In this document: positions 9,109-17,813 of the stretch, one piece after another
Position numbering within the stretch: position 1 is the stretch's first letter
Layout: each line of letters starts with the position of its first letter
From: Thermofilaceae archaeon
Lineage (GTDB): Archaea; Thermoproteota; Thermoprotei; Thermofilales; Thermofilaceae
Reading direction: 5' to 3'
Assembly (NCBI GenBank): GCA_025057995.1
Contig: JANXEW010000007.1
Location: 1-64,000 of the forward strand
Length of the DNA: 64,000 nt
Notes under the pieces: model-generated
Told to the model about the DNA's origin: nothing
Database searches by the model: none
The model's input: only the letters and a program-made list of their open reading frames with translations
Position numbers and translations under genes: made by a program

Positions 9109-9824
9109 GGCGTTGGAGCCCCCGTTTCACCCTCCTTTCTCTCAAAAAGTCTAACAGACAAAGTGATGGTTTTGATTTCGTTAACGAATTTTTCGATATC
9201 TCGTGCAAAACTTTGTAATGACTGGATGTTTTCGCTTGAGTAAAACATTTGGAATGGAACTTTGAGAGTAAGATCGCCATTACTTATCGATAATTCAACG
9301 TTTTCTGTTAATTTAAGATGTTTTTCAAGAAAAGCCTTTACCTTCTCTTCAGGGTTTTTGAGAATCTTTAATGTTTTCAATTTATAGATTACCTCTTTTC
9401 CAGCTAACGGATGGTTAAAATCGACTATAGTTCTTCCGCTTCCAACGCTGATGATTATACCTCTCTCACCTTTAAGCTCGACCTCTAATCCCACTCTGGG
9501 TATAATACCACGTGAAGATAGTTCTCTGGCCGGGATCACTCGAACCTTTCCAGGGTCCCTCCTGCCAAATGCTTTCTCTGGTGAGAGTATTACCTCCTTA
9601 TCTTCCCCCTCTCGCATTCCTTCAAGTGATTCCTCGACACCCGGGGGGAGCTCTCCGGAGCCTATCACAGTGAGGCGGGGACCGTACCTTATTGATTCGT
9701 CGTAAATGCCGGCTTCTTTAGCCACACTGTCGAGTGTGGTTTCTATGATTGTACCACTATCTTTGTCTATCAATGTGTATTCAAGTAACACTACATCTCC
9801 TCTCTTTACGTCAATCTCAGCCAT
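9105..9824 (-). CDS. FKBP-type peptidyl-prolyl isomerase (SlyD-like)
   Basis: The 239-residue protein has an FKBP domain, with KRGDVVLLEYTLIDKD at the start, then GSGELPPGVEESLEGM and SPEKAFGRRDP. The IF (insert-in-flap) chaperone domain is inserted in the middle, and VDFNHPLAGKEVIYKLK closes the FKBP fold. A C-terminal extension of about 85 residues is typical of the longer archaeal FKBPs. It is predicted to speed prolyl isomerisation and act as a folding helper. It is the first gene of a two-gene operon with pelA, with a TATA-like box about 29 bases before its ATG. Confidence 0.91.
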   Translation of the reverse strand: MAEIDVKRGDVVLLEYTLIDKDSGTIIETTLDSVAKEAGIYDESIRYGPRLTVIGSGELPPGVEESLEGMREGEDKEVILSPEKAFGRRDPGKVRVIPARELSSRGIIPRVGLEVELKGERGIIISVGSGRTIVDFNHPLAGKEVIYKLKTLKILKNPEEKVKAFLEKHLKLTENVELSISNGDLTLKVPFQMFYSSENIQSLQSFARDIEKFVNEIKTITLSVRLFERKEGETGAPTP

Positions 9825-9852
9825 AACGCGTCGATCTGCCCTTTCTTGAGCC

Positions 9853-9861
9853 CTTTTAAAA
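9853..9861 (-). promoter_or_regulatory. Symmetric TATA-like box between FKBP and the reductase gene
   Basis: The palindromic CTTTTAAAA lies 29 bases before the minus-strand FKBP ATG, the normal spacing for a leaderless archaeal transcript. Because it is symmetric it could also serve the plus strand, with a start site near 9885. That would favour GTG 9916 as the start of the neighbouring reductase. Confidence 0.4.
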
Positions 9862-9915
9862 TTGTGGTTGGAGGACCCGCAAAGGATTTTTCTGGCTGGG
9901 TCCCAAGCCCATCAC

Positions 9916-11271
9916 GTGAAAGAGGTATTTAACGTAGTCGTGGTCGGCGGAGGAGTGGCTGGCTTTTACACTGCTTACAACGTTGCGAAAGCCGGCTACT
10001 CCGTAGCAATTATTGAAATGAAAAATGAGGAGCAAATTGGGGAGAAGGTTTGTGGTGACGCAGTTGGCGAACACCATTTCAAAGAAGTCGGTTTAGAGCC
10101 TCCTCGAGTAGGTGTAGACGCCACTGGAGTTATAGATGGGGTTAGAGTCTTCTCGCCCAGTAGGGAACATTTCGTTACCGCATGGGGGAAAGGTTACGCG
10201 CTCGATAGGAAGGCTTTTGGAAGACGCTTACTCAAGATGGCTCTTGATTCCGGTGTTGTAGTTTTTTCCGGGCGGTCGGTAATAAAGCCCATTGTTGAGG
10301 GCAGTTGGGTTAAGGGCGTTATTACATCAGGCAACGGGGGGGAGTTGAGGGCTAAAGTGGTGGTAGACGCTACAGGAGCTGCTGCATCTCTGAGGACTAA
10401 GTTGCCCGCCGAGTGGTGGGTTTCCTACAAGGCACCTTTAGACGATTTTAACGCGGCTTATAGGGTCATCGCGACGGTCGAAGAGGATCAGGACACGCGT
10501 TTTGCTGACATTTACCTGGATGTCAATGTGGCACCGGGTGGTTACTGGTGGTGGTTCCCTAAGGGGAAACGTGCAGTCAATGTTGGATTGGGCGTTAAAG
10601 CAGGATCTGGCTCGCCAAATCCTAGGCACATGTTCGAACGACGTATAGCCCCACTTCTTGAGAAAGCTTCCGGAAAAATTCAGCATGCTGGAGGAGGCCT
10701 AGTACCCACTCGCCGACCCGTTCCCTGCGCAGTTTGGAACGGTTTTATCGCGGTTGGTGACGCTGCATACACGGCTAACCCATTGCATGGTGGCGGAATA
10801 GGTCCCGCCCTTGTTAGCAGTTATCATGCAGCTAGTCAAATAGTAAAAGCTTTAGAATCTGGTGAGGCCTCAATGGAAAGACTTTGGGCGTATCAAACAG
10901 CTTACCTCAAAGCATATGGCATAAAGCAGGCTTTGCTTGACGTAGCACGCATATATCTCCAAGGTCTCTCAAATGACGACATTGAGTTGATAATCAAAAG
11001 TGGAGTGGTTGCTGATGAGGAGTTATCGGCTATAGGTTATAGAGGTGAGCTTTTAACAAGTGTACTTTCAAAAGCCGCTTCTGTGGTTAGGATCCTAAAA
11101 CGTCCTAGTTTACTTGCAGAGCTTGCGCGCCTTAAGGGTTACTTGGATGATGCTGCCAGGCATTATGCAGCATTTCCTAAGACACCTGAAGGTTTCGAGC
11201 GTTGGAGTACAGATGTTGAAAGGTTCTACCACGCACTTAAGGAGAGATACTGGAGGAGACCCTCAGAATGA
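9916..11271 (+). CDS. Geranylgeranyl reductase family flavoprotein
   Basis: The protein begins with an FAD-binding Rossmann fold (VVVGGGVAGFYTAYNVAKAG, ending in the acidic IIEM). It has the family's CGDAVGEHHF segment and a late FAD motif, GDAAYTANPLHGGGIGPAL. Members reduce the geranylgeranyl chains of archaeal ether lipids or related isoprenoids at the membrane. The start is set at GTG 9916 because the Rossmann strand begins 8 codons later and a TATA-like box sits at 9853. An earlier GTG at 9862 would add 18 residues. The 3' end overlaps the next gene by four bases. Which lipid it reduces cannot be told. Confidence 0.88.
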   Translation: MKEVFNVVVVGGGVAGFYTAYNVAKAGYSVAIIEMKNEEQIGEKVCGDAVGEHHFKEVGLEPPRVGVDATGVIDGVRVFSPSREHFVTAWGKGYALDRKAFGRRLLKMALDSGVVVFSGRSVIKPIVEGSWVKGVITSGNGGELRAKVVVDATGAAASLRTKLPAEWWVSYKAPLDDFNAAYRVIATVEEDQDTRFADIYLDVNVAPGGYWWWFPKGKRAVNVGLGVKAGSGSPNPRHMFERRIAPLLEKASGKIQHAGGGLVPTRRPVPCAVWNGFIAVGDAAYTANPLHGGGIGPALVSSYHAASQIVKALESGEASMERLWAYQTAYLKAYGIKQALLDVARIYLQGLSNDDIELIIKSGVVADEELSAIGYRGELLTSVLSKAASVVRILKRPSLLAELARLKGYLDDAARHYAAFPKTPEGFERWSTDVERFYHALKERYWRRPSE

Positions 11272-13076
11272 GGGGCTCTCCTTTTATAGATAAGGAAGCA
11301 TACGTTGCTAAAGTATTCAGGAGTATTGGTCAAGAGCATAGGCTCAGGATAATCCTACATTTGGCTTCAAGAGGCTCGGCCTCGTTCTCGGATTTAGTTG
11401 AGGAGTTAAATATTAGCGGAGGGAAGTTAAATTTTCATTTGAGGAAATTAGTTAATTCCGGTTTGATAAAAGTTAGCCGTAAAGGGGCTTATGAATTAAC
11501 AGAGCTTGGAAAGTGGATAGTGGCTAAATTACAGGAGATGGATCGCGTAAGTGCAAGCAGTGGCGCTTTAATCGTCGATTATCGTTCTTTACCCTGCGAC
11601 GTGAACCTTGGTGATTTAGCGCGTAGTATAGAGTGTAACCGGAACGTTGCTGATATTGAAGAATTTCTAAACAGGTTGTATTTGAGGCTTTCAAAACGGT
11701 TTACAAGTATAAGCAAAGAGCTTTTGCTTATGATAACAGAAATAGAAATGTGCGAAAATGAGCCAAAACATATATGTTTACCTCTCTCGATAAAAGCACT
11801 GTTGTACAAATCGTATATTAGCAAAGAATATACGAGTTTGAAAGATATAGTTACAAGAGATCTGGCTAACTCATATGCTTTAAGCCGGCTTTCACCGCTC
11901 CTCTACGAGTATCAACTTAAGGGTTTAGTTTACGTAAAAGATCCTGTTTTCTCTATAACAGGGTCTCAACTCGTAGCTCTCTATGCGTCAAAAGGGACCG
12001 ATATTGTGAAGCTGGTTGCCCGGCTACAAGACGAATCAGCTGAAATAATGATAGTAGCCGAAGAAATAGAAAGTGATAGGTTAGAGCTATTGGATAAACT
12101 AGTTCCACCAGGAAAAGTCACTGTTGTTGTAATTGGTGGAAAGGAACCTTTACCAAGCGTTAATAGAATCGGTTTGGTGTTTCAAACTACGGGATCTTGG
12201 AGAAGCTTGCCTGCTTTTTGGCTGAAATCGGTTAATAGTTTTTCCCCTGTTTTATTAAGCAGAGGAGATAAGGTCCCAAGCATATCCTTAGCTGAAGTTC
12301 CTATGCCAGAGCCTGACGAATGTTACATTGTGCCGCTACGACTGGCGGTGTCTCTCCCTTCTCTGAAGCTTGAAGCTGAGAGAAGTGGAATGGGCAGCCA
12401 GCATATCCAAGAAAGGATAGCTAATGAGAGCGTGAAACTCTACGAGCGTTCTCCTGCCCATAAAGTAAAAGCAATCCTCAAGGATACGGTAAGGTCGATG
12501 GAAATCTTAAGACCTCAACTGGCTTTGACGGGTTTTGAAGCTGTCATGAGGATGAGCTACGGTATAATGGCTCAACCGGAGATGGTTAACAAGACAAAAA
12601 GCATTTGGAGTAAACTGTCAAAAGAGTTAGAACCAGTTGAAATTACCGGAGCCATGGCTGACGAGCGCCTTTACGCGATCGCAAAGTCTGAGTTATATAA
12701 CCCTATAAGTGTATTTGCCCTTTCATTGAAGAGGACATACGCTGAGCAAGCTCTCTTGGAGGGAACGGTTCACAATATCTTAAAAGGTGGTTCAGTTCTA
12801 GCTATAAAAGTAGGAAAATACCTTATGCCGGAAAAAGCTAACGAATTAATTACAGTAGCTGAAAGTTACGGAGTTATGCGCTTAAGTTTTCACTTAGAGC
12901 TCACTCGCTGCGAGGTATGTTCAACCGCAAGCGTGGAATGGAAAAGAATCTGTAGCATGTGTCTATCTACTAACGTAGTGCCATTAGCACGACCTCTAGA
13001 CTTATACAAACCTTGTGATACGATACCTCATGAAGTTCTTGAGGAATACAAAAAGCGACCCTATCTAGTTCCCTGA
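11268..13076 (+). CDS. ArsR-like HTH fused to a degenerate anaerobic RNR (NrdD-like) domain
   Basis: Residues 10-85 form a winged HTH (LRIILHLASRGSASFSDLVE, LNFHLRKLVNSGLIKVS). The rest resembles class III anaerobic ribonucleotide reductase. LAVSLPSLKLEAE near residue 358 matches the NrdD INLPRLAYEA strand, and LALTGFEAVMRMSYG near 417 matches the GLNEAV...TG segment. NILKGGSVLAIKVG near 502 matches the GGT..H element, and CEVC plus CSMC near 547-565 match the zinc site. The RxxGY glycyl-radical motif that should follow is missing; PLARPLDLYKP stands there. The protein is therefore probably not an active reductase. A regulator built on a nucleotide-binding pseudoenzyme is my inference. It overlaps the upstream reductase gene by four bases. 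Confidence 0.75.
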   Translation: MRGSPFIDKEAYVAKVFRSIGQEHRLRIILHLASRGSASFSDLVEELNISGGKLNFHLRKLVNSGLIKVSRKGAYELTELGKWIVAKLQEMDRVSASSGALIVDYRSLPCDVNLGDLARSIECNRNVADIEEFLNRLYLRLSKRFTSISKELLLMITEIEMCENEPKHICLPLSIKALLYKSYISKEYTSLKDIVTRDLANSYALSRLSPLLYEYQLKGLVYVKDPVFSITGSQLVALYASKGTDIVKLVARLQDESAEIMIVAEEIESDRLELLDKLVPPGKVTVVVIGGKEPLPSVNRIGLVFQTTGSWRSLPAFWLKSVNSFSPVLLSRGDKVPSISLAEVPMPEPDECYIVPLRLAVSLPSLKLEAERSGMGSQHIQERIANESVKLYERSPAHKVKAILKDTVRSMEILRPQLALTGFEAVMRMSYGIMAQPEMVNKTKSIWSKLSKELEPVEITGAMADERLYAIAKSELYNPISVFALSLKRTYAEQALLEGTVHNILKGGSVLAIKVGKYLMPEKANELITVAESYGVMRLSFHLELTRCEVCSTASVEWKRICSMCLSTNVVPLARPLDLYKPCDTIPHEVLEEYKKRPYLVP

Positions 13077-13081
13077 CTTTG

Positions 13082-13756
13082 TTAGAAAAGGGTTGCTTGG
13101 ATTCGAACTAGTTCAATACCTGTAGTTTCAAAACCTACTAAGGCTCCCTTACTATTAGCTACAATCCCACTCTTGATGAAAATATTTCCTCTGTTCACTG
13201 TGCCTATGCCACTCTTCGATACTTTCAATATTCTAGCAGCAAAGTTTACCTCGTCGTCATTAACAACCGGGCTTAGCAGTAATCCTCTGTCGTTCGCCAC
13301 ACCTAGAGCGCCGACAAGAGTTGAATGGCCAAGATTTGCTTGGACTACTTCAACGTCGAGAGCGTCTACGATCTTTTGGAGGGCATGTCTCGGTATTAGA
13401 GGACTTACGATAGCTCCCTTGTTGTTTGCCAGAATAAGGTTACCTAAAGCGTTCTCTCTCACATCCTCTAATACTTCTACCACCATTCTATCTCCAACTG
13501 ATTTCCTCGTGTGTGATACTTCCTCTTCTCTGCTCAGATTACCTAAGAGGATCCCCTTACTATTCATAACGCAGAGGATTCCGAGAAGAGGGGAATTGTT
13601 AATGGATGTTCTCACGATCTCAACATTTAAGTTACGCTTAAGAGTTTGTTCAAGCTTATCAGGGGCCTCCCACGGTATTAAAGCTATGCTATCGCTAACA
13701 GCAAGGTAAACTCCGAGATTAGGATTTCCAAACGCGTACGTTATCTCGACGCTCAA
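13082..13756 (-). CDS. eif6: Translation initiation factor aIF6
   Basis: aIF6 binds the large ribosomal subunit and prevents premature joining. The 224-residue protein shows the five-fold pseudo-repeat of the pentein fold, each unit ending in phrases such as VMNSKGILLG, ILANNKGAIVSP, VANDRGLLLSP and VANSKGALVG. The N-terminus (VEITYAFGNPNLGVYLA) is typical. It overlaps rpl31e by four bases and follows it in the L39e-L31e-aIF6 order conserved across archaea. Confidence 0.96.
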   Translation of the reverse strand: MSVEITYAFGNPNLGVYLAVSDSIALIPWEAPDKLEQTLKRNLNVEIVRTSINNSPLLGILCVMNSKGILLGNLSREEEVSHTRKSVGDRMVVEVLEDVRENALGNLILANNKGAIVSPLIPRHALQKIVDALDVEVVQANLGHSTLVGALGVANDRGLLLSPVVNDDEVNFAARILKVSKSGIGTVNRGNIFIKSGIVANSKGALVGFETTGIELVRIQATLF

Positions 13757-14031
13757 GTCTCTTCCTTCCCCTTTTCGAGTGACTTAACCTCGGCTACTTT
13801 CACCCCCTCCTCCTCAATGATGTTAACTCTAACACTGATTCTACGAGGAGGTCTCTTAATTCCACTCGACCAGATTTCCTCATTTAATTCAGGGGAAATT
13901 TTAACGTTATCGACTTTCAGATGTCTTTTAATAAATTCCCTGATTATTCTAACGGCTACCTTCGATCGCTTTTTTAAAGGAGCTCTATAAGCATCGCGTA
14001 AGGGGATTGTGATAGTTTTACTCTCGCTCAT
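13753..14031 (-). CDS. rpl31e: 50S ribosomal protein L31e
   Basis: The 92-residue protein matches L31e, with TITIPLRDAYRAPLKKRS, KVAVRIIREFIKRHL and the final ISVRVNIIEEEGVKVAEVKS strand. ATG 14031 is used because GGTGG lies about six bases upstream. An in-frame GTG three codons earlier would almost touch the L39e stop. It lies between L39e and aIF6 and overlaps the latter by four bases. Confidence 0.95.
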   Translation of the reverse strand: MSESKTITIPLRDAYRAPLKKRSKVAVRIIREFIKRHLKVDNVKISPELNEEIWSSGIKRPPRRISVRVNIIEEEGVKVAEVKSLEKGKEET

Positions 14032-14041
14032 GAGAGCCACC

Positions 14042-14194
14042 CTATAGCTGCATTCTGCTTCTTCTCCAGTTTCTTAGAGGCTTCCTGGTAACCCTTCTCC
14101 GTGTCTTTACGATTACCCATATAGGGACTTGTGAATTTGTTTTAAGAGCTCTCGCTAGCCTTAGTTTCTTGGCAAGCGGTTTGTTTCGTGCCAT
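14042..14194 (-). CDS. rpl39e: 50S ribosomal protein L39e
   Basis: This 50-residue gene reads [20 protein letters not shown], then [14 protein letters not shown] and a final [10 protein letters not shown]. That is the complete L39e, a small basic protein lining the peptide exit tunnel. It fills the gap between PDCD5 and L31e, ending 11 bases before the L31e ATG and starting 6 bases after the PDCD5 stop. Its size and position are as expected in archaea. Confidence 0.97.
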   Translation of the reverse strand: MARNKPLAKKLRLARALKTNSQVPIWVIVKTRRRVTRKPLRNWRRSRMQL

Positions 14195-14199
14195 TAATT

Positions 14200-14550
14200 T
14201 CACCTTAACGACCCCCTTGGGTACTTGACCTTTATTTGCTTTTGTTGCTGAAATAGACGCGTGAGTATCTCTTTTAGAATCTCATCAGTTACAGGAACGG
14301 ATACGCGCCCCATCTGAGCTAATTGGATCAGTTGAATTTCAAGTTGTTCAACGAGCTCTGGTCTAACCATTCTTAGGTTGGTCAATCGTTCTCGAGCTTC
14401 TGGGGTTAAGATCTTCCTTAAGATTTCCTGCCTCCTAGCGTCCTCAAGTTGTTTCTGTTCTTCTTCTGCCTGCATAGCTTCCAACTTGCGTTGATACTCG
14501 AGCATCTTCCTTCTCTTAAGTTCTTCAAGCTCCGCGTCGTACTCAGCCAT
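14200..14550 (-). CDS. PDCD5 (TFAR19) family DNA-binding protein
   Basis: The protein (116 residues from ATG 14550) starts with a long charged helix ([20 protein letters not shown]). It then has the family core [29 protein letters not shown] and a lysine-rich tail. PDCD5 homologues in archaea are small helical bundle proteins that bind DNA; their exact role is unsettled. ATG 14550 is chosen because GGTG lies seven bases upstream, while the earlier start adds three residues. It sits between S19e and L39e in a translation operon. Confidence 0.92.
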   Translation of the reverse strand: MAEYDAELEELKRRKMLEYQRKLEAMQAEEEQKQLEDARRQEILRKILTPEARERLTNLRMVRPELVEQLEIQLIQLAQMGRVSVPVTDEILKEILTRLFQQQKQIKVKYPRGSLR

Positions 14551-14579
14551 TTTAGACACCTGATTTTGTTACTGCAGGA

Positions 14580-15041
14580 TTAGGTTAAGTATTTTACGAG
14601 CTCCGGCCTCTCGATCGCCATGGTCTTGAATATTTTAGTTGCCAGTTTCTCCAGTAACGCTCTACCCGCAGGCGTTAAAGTTCTACCTTCGTGCTCAGTG
14701 TGCATCACGTATCCTGCAGCCTCCAATTGTTGCAGGGCCTTCCTAACAGCGGAACCTCCTGCCTTTCTAGCGTGTTCCCTATGCAATCCCAGGTCTTTTC
14801 GCCCGCCGTATGAGGTCCTTAGGTGTTCGACTCCGGAGGGACCGTGAATATATAGTTTCCTAAGCAGAGAGGCGCAGCGCTTGTACCACCAGTCAGGGTC
14901 CTCGGCAATCCTTTCTTTATGGCTACCTGTCTTTGCATACAGAGACCACTCTGGCGGCTTTATCTCCTTCACGTTCTCCTTTAGGTATCTTGCGAGTTCC
15001 TCAATGAAGATGCGCGGAGGTATGTACCTTACATCCACCAT
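14580..15041 (-). CDS. rps19e: 30S ribosomal protein S19e
   Basis: The 153-residue protein matches S19e, with KPPEWSLYAKTGSHKERI, DPDWWYKRCASLLRKLYIHG, GVEHLRTSYGGRK and the winged-helix end GRTLTPAGRALLEKLA. It is needed for small-subunit assembly. Starting at ATG 15041 restores the usual MVDVRYIPP N-terminus and puts GGGGG about ten bases upstream. The longer frame adds 18 residues not typical of the family. It is followed by PDCD5 with 29 bases between them. Confidence 0.95.
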   Translation of the reverse strand: MVDVRYIPPRIFIEELARYLKENVKEIKPPEWSLYAKTGSHKERIAEDPDWWYKRCASLLRKLYIHGPSGVEHLRTSYGGRKDLGLHREHARKAGGSAVRKALQQLEAAGYVMHTEHEGRTLTPAGRALLEKLATKIFKTMAIERPELVKYLT

Positions 15042-15114
15042 ACGTTGCGTCCCCCGATCTATGTATAAAAACTTCACTGTGCGATTGGTTAACAATAGAC
15101 TCCTGGGACCTGTG

Positions 15115-16140
15115 TTATTTTTTAAAGAGGTAAATATAGGTCACTAATCCGCCTATTTCTGTTCTCCTAGTGTATGTAGAGCGCCACTGGTAACGGAATG
15201 CGATGCGTTCAACTAGTTTCTTCAATGGGCTGAGAATAATTAGCCTTCCTTCATCTGTTAGTATGCGGTATGCCCCCTCAATTAGGGATTCATAGAGCCT
15301 TATTTTGCCACTGACGGCCTTCTCACGAATGCCGTACGGCGGGTTCGTAACTATCAAGTCTACCCCCCGACGGAACATCCTTTGAAGGTTGACGGCGTTT
15401 GCTACACCGAATTCTGCGTTTACTCCCGCTGCGGCCGCGTTGAGCCTGGCCCCTCTCACATGTATGGGATTGACATCAAATCCTATACAGTAAGCTGACG
15501 CATTCTCCAGAAGAGCTTCAATTACAATCGTTCCGCCACCACACATGGGATCCAGAAGAATCTCACCATTCCTTATGCCAGCAATTTTAACCATGGCCCT
15601 GGCTACAACGGGATTTAGAGAGGAAGGATGAACGTATACCCTGTATCCCCTATCGCGTAAGCTTATGAAGGGTGTTAAATCGATCGCTAACCTAAACTCG
15701 CTTCCTATGAGTTCAGTATGAAAAACCAAATCTGGATCATCCAATGATACCGGTGGACGTGGTTCAAGTTCTTGAATGGCTGCGCCAACCTCTCGCGCTA
15801 CATCCACGGATGTAAAAGCATGAGCCCCCTCTCTGACGGCTTCTACTGCGAAGCAAGTTGAAGACTTCAGTAACCCCTCTATTATGTATAGATTATCCCT
15901 GACCAACCCTTTAACGTCGTCCAGACTATGGGCTTTCCCCTCTATCAAAACCAGGTGGACTTTCTCGGCGAGCGTTAGGCTGGTTATTAGCTGCGATAGA
16001 ACCTCTGTAGTTAACGAGCTCGGAGTCGAGTATATAACTCTACCACTCCTGATTTCCCCTTGCCCAGGTAGAATGGTTTCTATCTCCTTCAGCAATAAGT
16101 CTTCAAGTCCTGGTACTGTAGTAACTAGAACCTTTTTCAT
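15115..16140 (-). CDS. THUMP-domain tRNA guanine-N2 methyltransferase (Trm-G10/Trm14 type)
   Basis: The protein (341 residues) has an N-terminal THUMP RNA-binding region, then a Rossmann methyltransferase domain. The SAM-binding motif is DPMCGGGTIVIEALL near residue 195 and the catalytic motif is TNPPYGIR near 265. NPPY is the amino-methyltransferase signature seen in enzymes making m2G or m2,2G at tRNA position 10 (archaeal Trm11) or m2G at position 6 (Trm14). I cannot separate those two from sequence alone. It lies just upstream of S19e and 11 bases downstream of the DHH gene. Confidence 0.86.
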   Translation of the reverse strand: MKKVLVTTVPGLEDLLLKEIETILPGQGEIRSGRVIYSTPSSLTTEVLSQLITSLTLAEKVHLVLIEGKAHSLDDVKGLVRDNLYIIEGLLKSSTCFAVEAVREGAHAFTSVDVAREVGAAIQELEPRPPVSLDDPDLVFHTELIGSEFRLAIDLTPFISLRDRGYRVYVHPSSLNPVVARAMVKIAGIRNGEILLDPMCGGGTIVIEALLENASAYCIGFDVNPIHVRGARLNAAAAGVNAEFGVANAVNLQRMFRRGVDLIVTNPPYGIREKAVSGKIRLYESLIEGAYRILTDEGRLIILSPLKKLVERIAFRYQWRSTYTRRTEIGGLVTYIYLFKK

Positions 16141-16151
16141 TCAAGATACGG

Positions 16152-17228
16152 TCAAAGGGGTCTTGGTTTAGCTAATAACTTATTCGACACGACCTTTAGT
16201 GCTTCTCTCAGCGCTTCGCTTGCTCTACACTTGCCTGTAAAACTACCTGCCATATCGTGCCCTCCCCCCTCACCCTCTAACTGTTGAGCGAGAGCGGCTC
16301 CTAGATCCTTGCTTGCGCTTAGCCTAGTTTTCTCATAGAACGAACGGGAGATTCTGATACTCAACTTACATCCTTCTTCTTTCTCCGATGCGACTAAGGA
16401 TACATCAGCTCCGAGGGAAATTAAAGCTCTAGCTACAGAGGCTTCGAATGAACCAACTTCACTTAGAGCTATTAAGTAGTCCCCAACTCGCAAGACTTGA
16501 CATCTCATAGCCCCTTTAAGTTTGGCGACTCTCTCAGAGAACGTTTCTTCCTCCTCAAGTAATGATAGAGCCATTTCATAGTCACCCCCCTCTTCAATTA
16601 ATGATGCAGTAGCCTTAAACGTCTCTAGTGTTGCGTGGAAAAATCGTCTTGAGTCGAAAAGTATGCCAGTTAAAGCCAGAGTCGCAAGCTTAGGATTTAG
16701 CTTGAGGGATAGATCTCGCACCGCTTGATAGACTAACACTGTAGTGGCTGGTTCTGTTTTGACTACACTGTAGTGCGAGCTGGAAACAAGGTCTCCAGGG
16801 GGTGTGTGATGATCGAAGACCATTAACACCTTCGCCTGTTTCACGTCTAAGCAGAAGCTCCCTAACTGGAGACAGTTGGTAGCATCTACGACGACTACAG
16901 AGTCGTATTTTTCGTTTTGGGGCTCCTGTAAGTAAGGAAGCTTGATCCCTATCTTAGACATGATCTTTCGAGAGAGCTTGCTAGCCCCCTCTGGGAACGC
17001 CACAGACGCTTTGAGTCCAAGTCTCTCTAGGAGTTCAGAGAGTATGATTGCCGAAGCTACGCCGTCTGGGTCTGCGTTCGCATGGGTAATTATTAAGGCT
17101 CGATCACCCGCCTCCGCGACAAAAGCTCGTAAGAGATCTCCAACTCTATCCTGCGGGCTTAAACCCTTCTTCCTCGATCTTCTTCTGAAATTCGCTAAAA
17201 GTTTTATCGAGGACTTTGTCCAAAACAT
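16152..17228 (-). CDS. DHH/DHHA1 family phosphoesterase (RecJ-like)
   Basis: The protein has the DHH motifs THANADPDG (metal site), VVVDAT and FDHHTPPG. The DHHA1 substrate-binding end is GGGHDMAGSF, around residues 320-330. Related archaeal proteins are RecJ-like nucleases or nano-RNases; the substrate cannot be told here. The only clear ATG (17228) overlaps the upstream DUF3194 gene by 83 bases. No ATG, GTG or TTG closer to the conserved region is in frame, so either the long overlap is real or an unusual start is used. The neighbours are the conserved DUF3194-prefoldin-Pcc1 set. Confidence 0.85.
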   Translation of the reverse strand: MFWTKSSIKLLANFRRRSRKKGLSPQDRVGDLLRAFVAEAGDRALIITHANADPDGVASAIILSELLERLGLKASVAFPEGASKLSRKIMSKIGIKLPYLQEPQNEKYDSVVVVDATNCLQLGSFCLDVKQAKVLMVFDHHTPPGDLVSSSHYSVVKTEPATTVLVYQAVRDLSLKLNPKLATLALTGILFDSRRFFHATLETFKATASLIEEGGDYEMALSLLEEEETFSERVAKLKGAMRCQVLRVGDYLIALSEVGSFEASVARALISLGADVSLVASEKEEGCKLSIRISRSFYEKTRLSASKDLGAALAQQLEGEGGGHDMAGSFTGKCRASEALREALKVVSNKLLAKPRPL

Positions 17229-17451
17229 AGTTTAACCCTTCGTGCCTTGTCTTTGTTTTTACATAAACCTCGACTTGGAGAGTGTAAGGCCATTCTTCAT
17301 TTAAATCTACATTAATCGAGAGTTCGTCGACTTCGTCATCTAAAGCATCATAAATGTATTCCACTAATTTATCTGATACCCATTCGGAAAGATGCTCTAG
17401 TTTCTCTAATGGAAGTCTTTTAACCCGCACCTGTTTGCGTAGCTCCTCCAA
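17146..17451 (-). CDS. DUF3194 family protein
   Basis: This 101-residue acidic protein matches archaeal DUF3194, a family of unknown function normally encoded between prefoldin beta and the DHH phosphoesterase. Its order here is exactly that. It contains an amphipathic helix (HLSEWVSDKLVEYIYDAL) and a strand pair (ELSINVDLNE and TLQVEVYVKTK). It overlaps prefoldin beta by 32 bases and the DHH gene by 83, so it is part of a tightly packed operon. Confidence 0.85.
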   Translation of the reverse strand: MEELRKQVRVKRLPLEKLEHLSEWVSDKLVEYIYDALDDEVDELSINVDLNEEWPYTLQVEVYVKTKTRHEGLNYVLDKVLDKTFSEFQKKIEEEGFKPAG

Positions 17452-17782
17452 GCTTCTTCGCCAGCTTCTTTTCTAGTTCGTCTAGCTGTTTCTTAAGTAA
17501 ATCTTCTTGTTTTTCAAGAGTTTTAACCCTAACTTCTAATGCCTCCTTCAGGCTATTAAGTTCATTTATCACAACTGATTTGTTTTTTAAAACTATTATT
17601 GAACCAGAAATCTTGTACACTGGTTGCGTGTCTTCAACTGAACCCAGCTCACGAAGTGCCTCGTCTACCTCCGACAGTTGAGCCTGGAGTTGCTGTTTGT
17701 TAAGCGCTATAAGTCTCAGCCTCTCAACCAAATCCTGGTATCGCTTAATCTCCGCCCTAAGGGTTTCAGATACTTCTGCCAC
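17420..17782 (-). CDS. pfdB: Prefoldin beta subunit
   Basis: The 120-residue protein has the two long coiled-coil helices of prefoldin beta (residues 1-50 and 75-112). They flank a short beta hairpin containing TQPVYKISGSIIVLKNK. Prefoldin hands unfolded proteins to the thermosome. It overlaps DUF3194 downstream and is 31 bases after Pcc1, as in many archaea. Confidence 0.93.
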   Translation of the reverse strand: MAEVSETLRAEIKRYQDLVERLRLIALNKQQLQAQLSEVDEALRELGSVEDTQPVYKISGSIIVLKNKSVVINELNSLKEALEVRVKTLEKQEDLLKKQLDELEKKLAKKLGGATQTGAG

Positions 17783-17813
17783 GCTAAGCTACAACGTATA
17801 AGTGAAATAAGGT

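Noticed and set aside
13173-13709. Plus-strand open frame of 178 codons
   Set aside because: It is the mirror of the aIF6 gene, which has a full family match on the minus strand; the antisense protein resembles nothing.
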